Numbered from the stretch's first letter, positions 7,200 to 13,853 are shown. The stretch is DNA of 13,984 nucleotides from Fimbriimonadales bacterium (GCA_026416655.1 JAOAES010000132.1:1-13984); one strand, 5' to 3'. Numbers and translations are program-made. The notes: a model not told the origin generated them from the sequence alone.

Positions 7200-7804
7200 T
7201 GCCTGAGCGGATTCTGATGCTCATCCTGAACTATGCGCCCGACACGTACGCAGCGCATGCGCTCTGGATTGCCGAGCGTGCGCTGGCGGGTGGAGTGAAT
7301 TGGATTACGCTGCGTGTACGTGATATGCCCGCGCGGCTCGCGCTCGATATGGGGCTTCAACTCCGTCGGCTCACGCGCGAGGCGAATGCCCTGCTGGGCG
7401 TCAACCCTTACCCTGCGTTAGCCGAGTGGTGCGAGGCGGACGCGCTCCACCTGCCCGAAGCCGCGCCGCCCTACGCGCCTCCCGCGCCGATGATGTTGGG
7501 CAGGTCAGTGCATAGCGTCGACGCCGCCCGCCGAGCCGAAGCCGAAGGGTGTCAGTACCTGCTGGTGGGCACCATCTATCCCACGCAGAGTCACCCCGAC
7601 AAGACGCCTGAAGGGATTGAGCTGCTCCGCGCTGTACGGGAAGCCGTGTCTATCCCTGTCGTAGCCGTCGGCGGGATTACGCCAGAGCGCGTCCCCGAAT
7701 GCTTGCAGGCAGGGGCGCGCGGCGTTGCGGTAATTTCAGGAATCACAGAAGCACAAGACCCTGCAGAGGCAGCGCAGCGATACTATATAGCGCTATCACA
7801 ATAA
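7196..7804 (+). CDS. ThiE/TenI-family protein (thiamine phosphate synthase or thiazole tautomerase)
   Basis: A 202-residue TIM-barrel protein of the ThiE/TenI family. Recognisable blocks are ITLR (residues 37-40), GRSVHS (102-107), LLVGTIYPTQSHP (122-134), PVVAVGGIT (154-162) and GVAVISGI (176-183). ThiE joins the pyrimidine and thiazole moieties; TenI isomerises the thiazole product of ThiG. Compared from memory with Bacillus ThiE, several pyrophosphate and magnesium ligands are replaced: Gln57 by T38, Asp93 by P71 and Lys159 by H133. The histidine of the SVHS block, which I recall as catalytic in TenI, is kept as H106. TenI is therefore a serious alternative to ThiE. The start is the first of two consecutive ATG codons, overlapping the thiG stop; the second, at 7199, is equally possible. 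The 75 bp between this stop and the convergent pgk stop hold no convincing terminator. Confidence 0.85.
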   Translation: MMPERILMLILNYAPDTYAAHALWIAERALAGGVNWITLRVRDMPARLALDMGLQLRRLTREANALLGVNPYPALAEWCEADALHLPEAAPPYAPPAPMMLGRSVHSVDAARRAEAEGCQYLLVGTIYPTQSHPDKTPEGIELLRAVREAVSIPVVAVGGITPERVPECLQAGARGVAVISGITEAQDPAEAAQRYYIALSQ

Positions 7805-7879
7805 ACGCGCTCCCTCAGAAGCTGGGCGCACCGTGCCCGCGATGGGTAGTCGCCATGCTGGGGATTGCGCGCTTGCGGT

Positions 7880-9052
7880 TTACTTATCCGCTAACGCTGC
7901 AACGCCCGGCAGGGTGCGCCCCTCCAGAAACTCCAGTGACGCGCCGCCGCCTGTGGAGATGTGGGTCATCTTGTCGGCGAAGCCGAGTTGTTCCGCCGCT
8001 GCTGCCGTGTCGCCGCCGCCTAAGATGGAGACCGCGTCCGATTCCGCCAGTGCCTGCAGCACCGCGCGCGTGCCCTGCTCGAAGGGGGGGGTCTCGAACG
8101 CGCCCAGCGGTCCGTTCCAGACCACCGTGCGGGCAGACTTCACCACCTCGCCGAACGCGCGGGCAGTTTCAGGACCGATATCCAGCCCCAGCTGGTCGGC
8201 AGGTATCTGGCTGACGGGGACAACCTGCGTCGGCGCGTTCGGCTCTAACGCCGGCGCGACCACGACATCGGTCGGCAACGCTATCTTATCGCCTGCCTGT
8301 TGAAGCATCTGCGCAGCGAACTCAAGGCTCTCGGCGTCCAGCAGCGATTTGCCAATCTCGTATCCCTGGGCTTTCAGGAAGGTGAACGCCATCCCGCCGC
8401 CAATCAGCAGTTTATCCACCTTCGGTAGCAGGTTCTGAATCACGCCGATTTTGTCATGCACCTTCGCGCCGCCCAGAATCGCAACGAAGGGGCGTTCCGG
8501 GTGGCTCAGCGCCTGCCCCAAGTAGTGCAACTCCTTCTCCATGAGCAGCCCGGCGACCGCAGGCAGGTAGTGCGCCACGCCCTCAGTGGAGGCGTGCGCT
8601 CGATGCGCAGAGCCGAAAGCGTCGTTCACGTAGACCTCGCCCAGCCGCGCCAGCGCGCGGGCGAATTCGGGGTCGTTCGCCTCCTCTTGCGGGTAAAAAC
8701 GCACATTCTCCAGCAGCGCAACGGAGTTCGGCGGCAGGTTCCGTATGCCATGCTCTACCGCCTCACCGATGCAGTCGTCAAAGAACTGCACTGGACGCCC
8801 CAACAGCTGGCTCAGCCGCTCCGCCACAGGACGCAGGCTGAACTCAGGACTGCGTCGCCCCTTCGGACGCCCGAAGTGGGACATCAGAATCACCGTCGCG
8901 CCTTGCTCCAAAAGGTACTGAATCGTGGGCAGCGACTCGCGAATGCGTCGATCGTCGGTGATTTGCCCGTCCTGCATCGGCACATTGAAGTCCACGCGCA
9001 CCAGCACACGCTTACCGCGCACATCGATATCACGAACGGTCTTCTTATGCAT
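7880..9052 (-). CDS. pgk: Phosphoglycerate kinase
   Basis: A 390-residue monofunctional PGK, the normal bacterial length. It transfers phosphate from 1,3-bisphosphoglycerate to ADP in glycolysis and runs in reverse in gluconeogenesis. The N-terminal domain has the substrate signature RVLVRVDFNVP, then LMSHFGRPKG and NDAFGSAHRAHAST. The C-terminal nucleotide domain has AILGGAKVHDKIGVI, LLIGGGMAFTFLKAQG, VVWNGPLGAFE, the Gly-rich GGGDTAAA loop and HISTGGGASLEFLEG near the end. One mild oddity is His in place of the usual Ser in GGAKxxDK. The ribosome-binding site (AGGGGAAG) lies inside the end of the upstream DinB-like gene, whose stop is only 2 bp before the start, so the two are co-transcribed and probably translationally linked. 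The usual partners (gap, tpiA) are not in the window. It converges on the thiE/tenI-like gene. Confidence 0.97.
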   Translation of the reverse strand: MHKKTVRDIDVRGKRVLVRVDFNVPMQDGQITDDRRIRESLPTIQYLLEQGATVILMSHFGRPKGRRSPEFSLRPVAERLSQLLGRPVQFFDDCIGEAVEHGIRNLPPNSVALLENVRFYPQEEANDPEFARALARLGEVYVNDAFGSAHRAHASTEGVAHYLPAVAGLLMEKELHYLGQALSHPERPFVAILGGAKVHDKIGVIQNLLPKVDKLLIGGGMAFTFLKAQGYEIGKSLLDAESLEFAAQMLQQAGDKIALPTDVVVAPALEPNAPTQVVPVSQIPADQLGLDIGPETARAFGEVVKSARTVVWNGPLGAFETPPFEQGTRAVLQALAESDAVSILGGGDTAAAAEQLGFADKMTHISTGGGASLEFLEGRTLPGVAALADK

Positions 9053-9054
9053 GG

Positions 9055-9552
9055 CTACTTCCCCTTCTGAGCAGCGTACAGCCCGCGTACATAGATAATC
9101 TGCCCGGCGTGGTAGACGTCATGTTCAGCGAGCATCAGGAACAGGTCGCCCGTGGTCATGCGCCCGCCGCCCCAGTAGGGACGCTCCACTTCGAGGTCGT
9201 CGTCCGTGAGCGGCGCGAGCGCGTCGAGCGTGGTTTCGTAGCCCTCCTGAGCAATCTGGAGTGCCGCGTTCAGGTTGCCGCCCATCGCGCGGAAGCGCAG
9301 CTCCATCGCCCGCCAATCGACCCCGCCTTCGCCGAACGCTGTGGAGATTTGCACCAACTTATCTGCGCCCAGATGAAAGATAATCTTGAGAATTGAGCCG
9401 TCCGCCCAGCGGTAGCCCTTGTAGCCCGTCGGCGGAACCCACAGGGCTTCCTCTTCAGTGAGGTCGCGCACAGCGGCTTTGAAGCTGTGCCAAGGGCTCC
9501 CCTCGTAGTTGCGTACCATCAGTTCCCGCAGGAAGTTGACTCGCGTTTTCAT
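9055..9552 (-). CDS. DinB-fold (DinB/YfiT-like) protein, putative metal-dependent transferase
   Basis: A 165-residue four-helix-bundle protein of the DinB/YfiT family. The three metal-binding histidines are all visible: H60 in IIFHLGADK, and H144 and H148 in the typical AEHDVYHAGQI motif near the C-terminus. Family members bind a divalent metal; some are thiol-dependent S-transferases (bacillithiol or mycothiol type), and most have no known substrate. I chose the ATG at 9552 because a GGAG ribosome-binding site stands 7 bases before it, a TACAAT hexamer lies upstream, and homologues normally begin close to this helix. An ATG at 9627 would add 25 residues with no family resemblance and lies inside a second TACAAT. 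The stop is 2 bp before pgk, so it leads a two-gene operon with pgk. A functional link between the two is not evident. Confidence 0.85.
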   Translation of the reverse strand: MKTRVNFLRELMVRNYEGSPWHSFKAAVRDLTEEEALWVPPTGYKGYRWADGSILKIIFHLGADKLVQISTAFGEGGVDWRAMELRFRAMGGNLNAALQIAQEGYETTLDALAPLTDDDLEVERPYWGGGRMTTGDLFLMLAEHDVYHAGQIIYVRGLYAAQKGK

Positions 9553-9570
9553 CGGCTGCTCCGCATTCAG

Positions 9571-9576
9571 ATTGTA
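9571..9576 (-). promoter_or_regulatory. Candidate -10 element (TACAAT) for the dinB-like/pgk operon
   Basis: On the minus strand GGGTACAAT ends 18 bases before the ATG at 9552. The predicted start near 9564 gives a leader of about 12 nt that still contains the GGAG ribosome-binding site. No convincing -35 is visible at 16-18 bp. A second TACAAT lies at 9631-9626 on the same strand. Confidence 0.45.
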
Positions 9577-9656
9577 CCCTGAGAGCGACTCCTGGAAGAC
9601 TATTGAGGAATGAACACTCTTGAGCATTGTAGCGTTTAAGAGGTGGAGACGCGCTC

Positions 9657-9962
9657 ATGGGAATGGTCTGGCTACTACTTACTCTGCTGATGTGCCCGCA
9701 TGCACTGCAGCAGACCACGGCGCCTGAACCGTCGGAAGCGTTCCCTGTAGTCGAGTGGACCATTGAGGGGCAAAAGCGTCAGGCGATAGTCATCCCGCCT
9801 TCCCGACCGCCCAAAGAAGGCGCGTCGGTCGTGGCAGCTGTTCACCCAGGCGGGCATAAATATCCCCCCGAAGCCCCCGAACTCATCGTGCGCTTTTTCA
9901 AGGAGTTGGGCGGGGGCGCGTCCCCTCAAGCCACACCCGAACCCAGCCGCGCACCGAATTAA
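9657..9962 (+). CDS. Short exported protein; apparent internally deleted alpha/beta-hydrolase
   Basis: A 101-residue frame with a strong ribosome-binding site (AGGTGGAG, 8 bases before the ATG). Residues 1-18 look like a signal peptide (MGMVWLLLTLLMCPHAL). Residues about 29-62 read like the first strands of PHB-depolymerase/LpqC-type esterases (VVEWTIEGQKRQAIVIPP, then SVVAAVH where homologues have VVFxFHGxGG). This runs directly into HPGGHKYPPEAPELIVRFFK, which is the extreme C-terminus of the same family including its catalytic His. The roughly 200 residues normally between, with the GxSxG nucleophile and the acid, are absent, so it cannot be an active hydrolase. The last 18 or so residues (GGGASPQATPEPSRAPN) lie past the normal family end and overlap the convergent pabBC gene by 65 bp. 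It is either a decayed gene or a small secreted relic. The resemblance is from memory. Confidence 0.6.
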   Translation: MGMVWLLLTLLMCPHALQQTTAPEPSEAFPVVEWTIEGQKRQAIVIPPSRPPKEGASVVAAVHPGGHKYPPEAPELIVRFFKELGGGASPQATPEPSRAPN

Positions 9963-11682
9963 TCAGGTAAATCGCCTCCGCCTGCGTCAGTTCATCTACT
10001 GCGATAACACGCTCCTCGATCTTGCCCCGCTCCAAAAGGTGCGCCCGATAGACGCCTGCAAGCAGTCCGCACGAAACAGGGGGCGTGTAAAGTCGCCCGT
10101 TCATTTTGACGACTACGTTCGCGATGGTGGACTCGGTAATCGCGCCGTGCGAGTTCCAGAGTATCACATCGTCATAACCGGGATGAGCGGCGCGCGCCTT
10201 TTCATAAACCTGACGGTGCGTGGTCTTGTGATACAGAAACACTTCGCGGGGGTCAACCGGTTCTGGAGCAAGCGCGACGCGCCATACGCGCGGCTTCGGT
10301 TCCAGGGGAGCGCACTCAAGGCGCGCTTCGCCAGATCGATTAACCAGAAGGCGGCAACGAAGCCTCATAAACGGAGAGTGCGGAGCTGCAGGAGCGGTCC
10401 TCAGCAACTCTCTTACCGACTCCATATCCACTTTGAAGCCGAAATACTCGGCGGAGCGTCGCAGTCGTTGCAGATGCTTTTCCAGCAGGAAGTAGCCACG
10501 TCCGGCACGCCACAGCAGCGTTTCCAGCAGCTCAAACTCAGGGCGCGGGCGGAGCAGCACCTGCGCTTTCGTGAGGCACTCATGATACTCGCCCTGTACG
10601 TCCGAATCCCACACCACGCCGCTGCCCACGCCGTACTCCAGACTTCTGCTTCCCCTGTGGTAGTGCAGGGTTCGGATTGCCACGTTGAACTGCGCTCGTC
10701 GGTCGGGTAGAACGACGCCGACTGCGCCCGTGTAGACGCCGCGCGGCGTGGTCTCCAACTCGTGGATGATTTGCGTAGCGCGGATTTTAGGCGCGCCCGT
10801 GATGGACGCGGCGGGGAACATCGCCCGAAAGATCTCCGTGAGAGGCGCATCCGTCCGCGCTTCCACCGTAGAGGTCATCTGCCACAGAGTAGTGTACCGC
10901 TCCGTCTCGAACAGGCTCGGTGCGCACACACTGCCTGTCTTGGCGAGGCGTCCCAGGTCGTTGCGCGCCATGTCCACAATCATCAGGTTCTCGGCGCGAT
11001 TTTTCTCGCTGCAACGCAACGCCTGCGCCTGTCGCATGTCGTCTTCGAGCGTCAATCCGCGCGGTGCGGTTCCCTTCATCGGGCGCGAGACGATATACTC
11101 GCCGTTGAGGGCGAAAAACAGCTCAGGCGACATGGAGAGGATGACATGCTCGCCGGTATCGATGTAGGCGGCGTAGGGTACGGGCTGAGCGCGATAGAGC
11201 TGCCCGAACAGGGCGAGTGGGTCGCCCTCGAACGGCGCGTGCAGGCGGAAACTGTAGTTCACCTGATACACATCGCCCGCCTCGATATACGCGCGAATAC
11301 GCTGCAGGGCGCGCTGGTAGTCAGACTGAGTGAGCGTCGCTGTCCATTCAAGGTGGTAGGGCGCGCTTTCGGGAGCCGAGCCTATCAGGGCAGGGAGGAA
11401 TCGCTCGCCATGTTCTGTCAGCCGCTCAAAAAGCGCGAACCAGACCAGCGGCGTTCCTGCCTGCGACGCGGGAAACGCTTTGTCGAATCCGTGCGCCGCT
11501 TCATATGCGACGAAGCCGACCGCCGACAGCCCCTGCTGCGTCGCCCGTCCGACCTCCGCAAGAGCAGGCAAGACCTCCGAGGGGCGGCGCGCTACGATAA
11601 TCCCTTGTGGACACTCGCCCAGAAGCCAGCGAACGCACCCCACAGGCGCGCGATAGCGTATTAGCGTCAACGGTGGCTCCAT
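9898..11682 (-). CDS. pabBC: Aminodeoxychorismate synthase component I / aminodeoxychorismate lyase fusion
   Basis: A 594-residue fusion making p-aminobenzoate for folate. The N-terminal half (about 1-385) is PabB, which aminates chorismate. It has GFVAYEAAHGFD near the start, SMSPELFF, the RPMKGTAPRG motif with lysine K203, ENLMIVDMARNDLGR, and ASITGAPKIRATQII. The C-terminal part (about 395-594) is PabC, a class IV PLP enzyme that releases pyruvate to give p-aminobenzoate. It has LLETLLW, the PLP lysine K486 in LYHKTTHR, GAITESTIANVV and LINSVRGW. Such fusions occur in many bacteria; the glutaminase PabA is not in the window. The tail after LINSVRGW (RVWLEGTRPRPTP) overlaps the short gene on the other strand. 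I chose the ATG at 11682. An in-frame TTG at 11724 would add 14 residues of no recognised kind. Confidence 0.93.
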   Translation of the reverse strand: MEPPLTLIRYRAPVGCVRWLLGECPQGIIVARRPSEVLPALAEVGRATQQGLSAVGFVAYEAAHGFDKAFPASQAGTPLVWFALFERLTEHGERFLPALIGSAPESAPYHLEWTATLTQSDYQRALQRIRAYIEAGDVYQVNYSFRLHAPFEGDPLALFGQLYRAQPVPYAAYIDTGEHVILSMSPELFFALNGEYIVSRPMKGTAPRGLTLEDDMRQAQALRCSEKNRAENLMIVDMARNDLGRLAKTGSVCAPSLFETERYTTLWQMTSTVEARTDAPLTEIFRAMFPAASITGAPKIRATQIIHELETTPRGVYTGAVGVVLPDRRAQFNVAIRTLHYHRGSRSLEYGVGSGVVWDSDVQGEYHECLTKAQVLLRPRPEFELLETLLWRAGRGYFLLEKHLQRLRRSAEYFGFKVDMESVRELLRTAPAAPHSPFMRLRCRLLVNRSGEARLECAPLEPKPRVWRVALAPEPVDPREVFLYHKTTHRQVYEKARAAHPGYDDVILWNSHGAITESTIANVVVKMNGRLYTPPVSCGLLAGVYRAHLLERGKIEERVIAVDELTQAEAIYLINSVRGWVRVWLEGTRPRPTP

Positions 11683-11698
11683 GCTCGATGCGCACAAT

Positions 11699-11737
11699 AA
11701 GATACCCCCTGCACGCGGAGACAACGCGCTGTATCTT
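11699..11737. repeat. Inverted repeat AAGATAC ... GTATCTT in the divergent pabBC/TPM intergenic region
   Basis: AAGATAC (11699-11705) and GTATCTT (11731-11737) are perfect 7-bp inverted arms separated by 25 bases, between the divergently transcribed pabBC and TPM genes. Each arm carries a TATCTT that reads as a weak -10 toward its own gene. It may be two symmetric promoter elements, a regulator site or coincidence. Confidence 0.3.
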
Positions 11738-11765
11738 TACATGGAGGCTCCATCCCTCCTAACAT
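11736..11765 (+). promoter_or_regulatory. Candidate promoter of the TPM gene with a palindrome in the spacer
   Basis: TTTACA (11736-11741), an 18-base spacer, then TAACAT (11760-11765). The -35 matches five of six and the -10 four of six consensus bases. Predicted start is near 11772, which leaves the AGGGGG ribosome-binding site (11783-11788) in a short leader before the ATG at 11799. The spacer begins with the perfect palindrome ATGGAG-G-CTCCAT (11741-11753), which could be an operator. Sequence inference only. Confidence 0.4.
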
Positions 11766-11798
11766 CAGGTAAATTTGTAGCGAGGGGGTTCACAAACC

Positions 11799-13157
11799 AT
11801 GGCGCTGCGATGGGTGATTGCGTGGAGCTGCGTCTGGCTTCTGGGCTGGAGCCAACCGCTCGACCAGATTCCCAACCCGCGTAAGACCGACGGGGGCTGG
11901 GTAGTGGATATGGCGGGCGTGCTGAGCGGCGAGCAGAAGGCGCGCCTGAACCGTGTCATCGACGCGCTGGAGCGGGAGACGGGCGCGGAAGTCGCCGTGG
12001 TCATCCTGCGCCGCACGCAGGGCGCCACGCCGAAAGAGTATGCTACAGAACTATTCAACAAATGGGGCGTGGGCAAACGCGACGCCGACAACGGCGTGCT
12101 GATGCTGGTCGCACTGGGCGACCGGCGCGTGGAGATTGAGACGGGCTACGGGATGGAGGCGATTATCCCCGACGCAGTCGCGGGAGAGATACTGGACACC
12201 GCAGTCGTGCCGCGCTTCAAGCAAGGCGACATCGCAGGCGGGGTGCTGGCGGGTGTGGAGGCAATCGCGGAGCGTATTCGGCAAGCACAGGCATCTGGGG
12301 CATATGAGCCAACGCCTGCCACGGCGCCCTATTTACGCCCGACGCCCTACAAACCGTCGCCAAACGACTACCACGCGACCCCTGGACCTCTGTCCTCGCC
12401 GCTACTGCCTTTCGGGGGGCTGCTGTTGATTGGAGGCGGAGTAGGGCTACTCGCCTACGCCCTGCGCGAACGACCGCCAAAGTGCCCCGTTTGCCAGAAG
12501 CCCATGCACCTGCTCGATGAGAACGCCGACGATGAGTACCTCACGGAGCTGCAACGAACCGAAGAGCAACTCGGCAGCGTGAACTACCATGTCTGGAAGT
12601 GCGACCAGTGCGGGATGCTGGAGATTCATCCCAAAATCGCGCTGCTGAACTCCTATCGCAAGTGCCCCAAGTGTAAGGGGCATACGGTGTACGAGACGGC
12701 GCGCGTCGTTCAACCAGCGACCTACGCGCGGAGCGGGCTGGAACTCGTGTCGTACCAGTGCAAGAATCCCCGATGCGATTATCACGAGGAGAAGGAGCGT
12801 AGACTGCCCCGCTTAGAGCGCGTCGAGTACGACTGGGAATATGCACGCCGTTCCCGTCGTCGCCGCGACGACGACTGGTTTATCGGCGGCGGTTTTGGGG
12901 GATGGTCGTCGGGCGGCGGATTCGGCGGAGGCGGATGGACTTCAGGGGGCGGCGGCAGTTCAGGTGGTGGTGGGGCAGGCAGGAGCTGGTTCGCCGCCAG
13001 CGACGACTTCTCCAGCGGCTGGTCAGCCCGTAGCGATGACTCTTCCAGTAGCAGGTCGTTCAGTAGCGACGACTCCTCCAGCAGCTGGTCCTCCAGCAGC
13101 GATAGCGATTTCGGCGGCGGCGAGTCGGGCGGCGGGGGCGCAGGAAGAGGTTGGTGA
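11799..13157 (+). CDS. TPM-domain membrane protein with two zinc ribbons and Gly/Ser/Asp-rich tail
   Basis: A 452-residue protein. Residues 1-19 are a signal peptide or anchor (WVIAWSCVWLLGWSQ). Residues about 34-165 form a TPM domain (VVDMAGVLSGEQKARLN; NGVLMLVALGDRRVEIETGY), a fold linked to photosystem II repair in plants and to membrane or respiratory maintenance in bacteria. A Pro-rich linker and a membrane helix (about 203-222) follow, with positive residues after it, so what follows should be cytoplasmic. Eight cysteines then form two zinc ribbons: C229/C232 with C268/C271, and C289/C292 with C321/C326. The tail (362-452) is Gly/Ser/Asp-rich. The start is fixed by AGGGGG at 11783-11788, 10 bases before the ATG. 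A LemA-like gene follows at once, the usual TPM partner. The biochemical role is unknown. Confidence 0.88.
   Translation: MALRWVIAWSCVWLLGWSQPLDQIPNPRKTDGGWVVDMAGVLSGEQKARLNRVIDALERETGAEVAVVILRRTQGATPKEYATELFNKWGVGKRDADNGVLMLVALGDRRVEIETGYGMEAIIPDAVAGEILDTAVVPRFKQGDIAGGVLAGVEAIAERIRQAQASGAYEPTPATAPYLRPTPYKPSPNDYHATPGPLSSPLLPFGGLLLIGGGVGLLAYALRERPPKCPVCQKPMHLLDENADDEYLTELQRTEEQLGSVNYHVWKCDQCGMLEIHPKIALLNSYRKCPKCKGHTVYETARVVQPATYARSGLELVSYQCKNPRCDYHEEKERRLPRLERVEYDWEYARRSRRRRDDDWFIGGGFGGWSSGGGFGGGGWTSGGGGSSGGGGAGRSWFAASDDFSSGWSARSDDSSSSRSFSSDDSSSSWSSSSDSDFGGGESGGGGAGRGW
12882..13154 (+). repeat. Low-complexity Gly/Ser/Asp coding tract with two copies of GGGGAGR[SG]W
   Basis: The tail of the TPM protein. 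A glycine-rich part (IGGGFGGWSSGGGFGGGGW) ends in SGGGGAGRSW. A Ser/Asp-rich stretch with runs such as SDDSSSSRSFSSDDSSSSW follows, and then a second FGGGESGGGGAGRGW ends the protein. TPM proteins commonly end once in a motif like this, so the Ser/Asp block seems to sit between two copies of the terminus. The DNA of the two copies differs at synonymous sites, so the duplication is not recent. Confidence 0.75.
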
Positions 13158-13162
13158 ACGCA

Positions 13163-13828
13163 ATGCAAGAGAAGAAACTGGATCCCGAACAGGCGCAAGA
13201 GGTCATCCGCGAGGCGGTGCGCCTCCAGCAGGAACAGGAGGGAAAAATCGACGCGCAGACCCTGGAAGCCAGCGCAGAAGAAATCGGCGTCGATCCCCGC
13301 CACCTGCGCGAAGCGCTGCGCCGTGTGGAACAGGAACAGGCGCGGCGCGCTCAGCAACGACGAGTATCGCTGATAGCGTCCGCCGTGATAGTAGGACTGC
13401 TTATCCTGAACCTGCTCTATAGCCAGCGCGTCCTCAGCCAGGCTTGGACGGAAGTGCAGTTCAGACGCGCGCAACTCCAAAATGTGCAGGAACGCAAAAC
13501 GAATCTGCTCCCGCGCCTGGAAAGCCTCGCCCAGCAAGTGAATCAGCAGCAGCGGGAGAAACTGCAGACACTCGCGCAAACTCTGCGACAGAATCCCGAT
13601 GCCGCAGGCGCGCTGGCGCAACAACTCCTGCAGGACCCCGCCCTGCGCAACGACTGGCTGATTGTGCGCCTGATGGACGAAATCACGGGGAGCGAGAATC
13701 GTATCGTCGTAGAGCGCAAACGCTTCGAGGAAGCCGCCGCCCGCTATGAAGCGATAGCGCGTCGTTTTCCTGTCAATCTGGCGCGTCCGCTACTGGGATA
13801 TCCGAAACAGGTGGAACGCCCAAACTGA
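13163..13828 (+). CDS. LemA-like membrane protein with an extra N-terminal helical domain
   Basis: A 221-residue protein. Residues 1-60 are a charged helical domain with the pattern (DPEQAQEVIREAVRLQQEQE; TLEASAEEIGVDPRHLREAL) seen at the N-terminus of various bacterial membrane proteins. Residues about 68-85 are one membrane helix preceded by RRAQQRR, which puts the N-terminus in the cytoplasm. Residues 86-213 are a divergent LemA domain: LLYSQRVLSQAWTEVQ and RKTNLLPRLESL match the first LemA helix, and GSENRIVVERKRFEEAAARY with RRFPVNLARPLLGY match the conserved C-terminal helix. LemA and TPM proteins are frequent neighbours, and this gene starts 5 bp after the TPM stop, so the two form one operon. 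I chose the ATG at 13163; a GTG at 13154 overlapping the TPM stop is possible. A purine-rich AGGAAGAGG at 13142-13150 serves either. Confidence 0.82.
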   Translation: MQEKKLDPEQAQEVIREAVRLQQEQEGKIDAQTLEASAEEIGVDPRHLREALRRVEQEQARRAQQRRVSLIASAVIVGLLILNLLYSQRVLSQAWTEVQFRRAQLQNVQERKTNLLPRLESLAQQVNQQQREKLQTLAQTLRQNPDAAGALAQQLLQDPALRNDWLIVRLMDEITGSENRIVVERKRFEEAAARYEAIARRFPVNLARPLLGYPKQVERPN

Positions 13829-13830
13829 AA

Positions 13831-13853
13831 CAGGGCGGGTCGTCCCCGCCCTG
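13831..13853. terminator. Strong hairpin after the TPM-LemA operon, probably bidirectional
   Basis: CAGGGCGGG (13831-13839), loop TCGTC, CCCGCCCTG (13845-13853): a perfect 9-bp GC-rich stem starting 2 bases after the LemA-like stop. On the plus strand no T-tract follows, so it would act as a U-less terminator or RNA-stabilising hairpin. On the minus strand it is followed by TTTCAGTTT, a broken T-tract, making it a better intrinsic terminator for leftward transcription. Confidence 0.6.

Noticed and set aside
7787..7796. 10-bp palindrome ATAGCGCTAT near the end of the thiE/tenI-like gene
   Set aside because: It lies inside the coding sequence, is short, and has no partner site or adjacent promoter.
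7805..7879. Possible terminator between the convergent thiE/tenI-like and pgk genes
   Set aside because: Only a 4-bp GGGC/GCCC pairing with no T-tract on either strand.
9553..9627. Longer dinB-like start at the ATG at 9627
   Set aside because: The extra 25 residues do not resemble the family, and that ATG is part of a TACAAT hexamer; the ATG at 9552 has a GGAG site.
10762..11664. 300-codon plus-strand frame antisense to pabBC
   Set aside because: Shadow frame; all PabB motifs are on the minus strand.
12782..13624. 280-codon minus-strand frame with Pro-rich runs opposite the TPM and LemA-like genes
   Set aside because: The proline runs are simply the complement of the glycine codons in the TPM tail.
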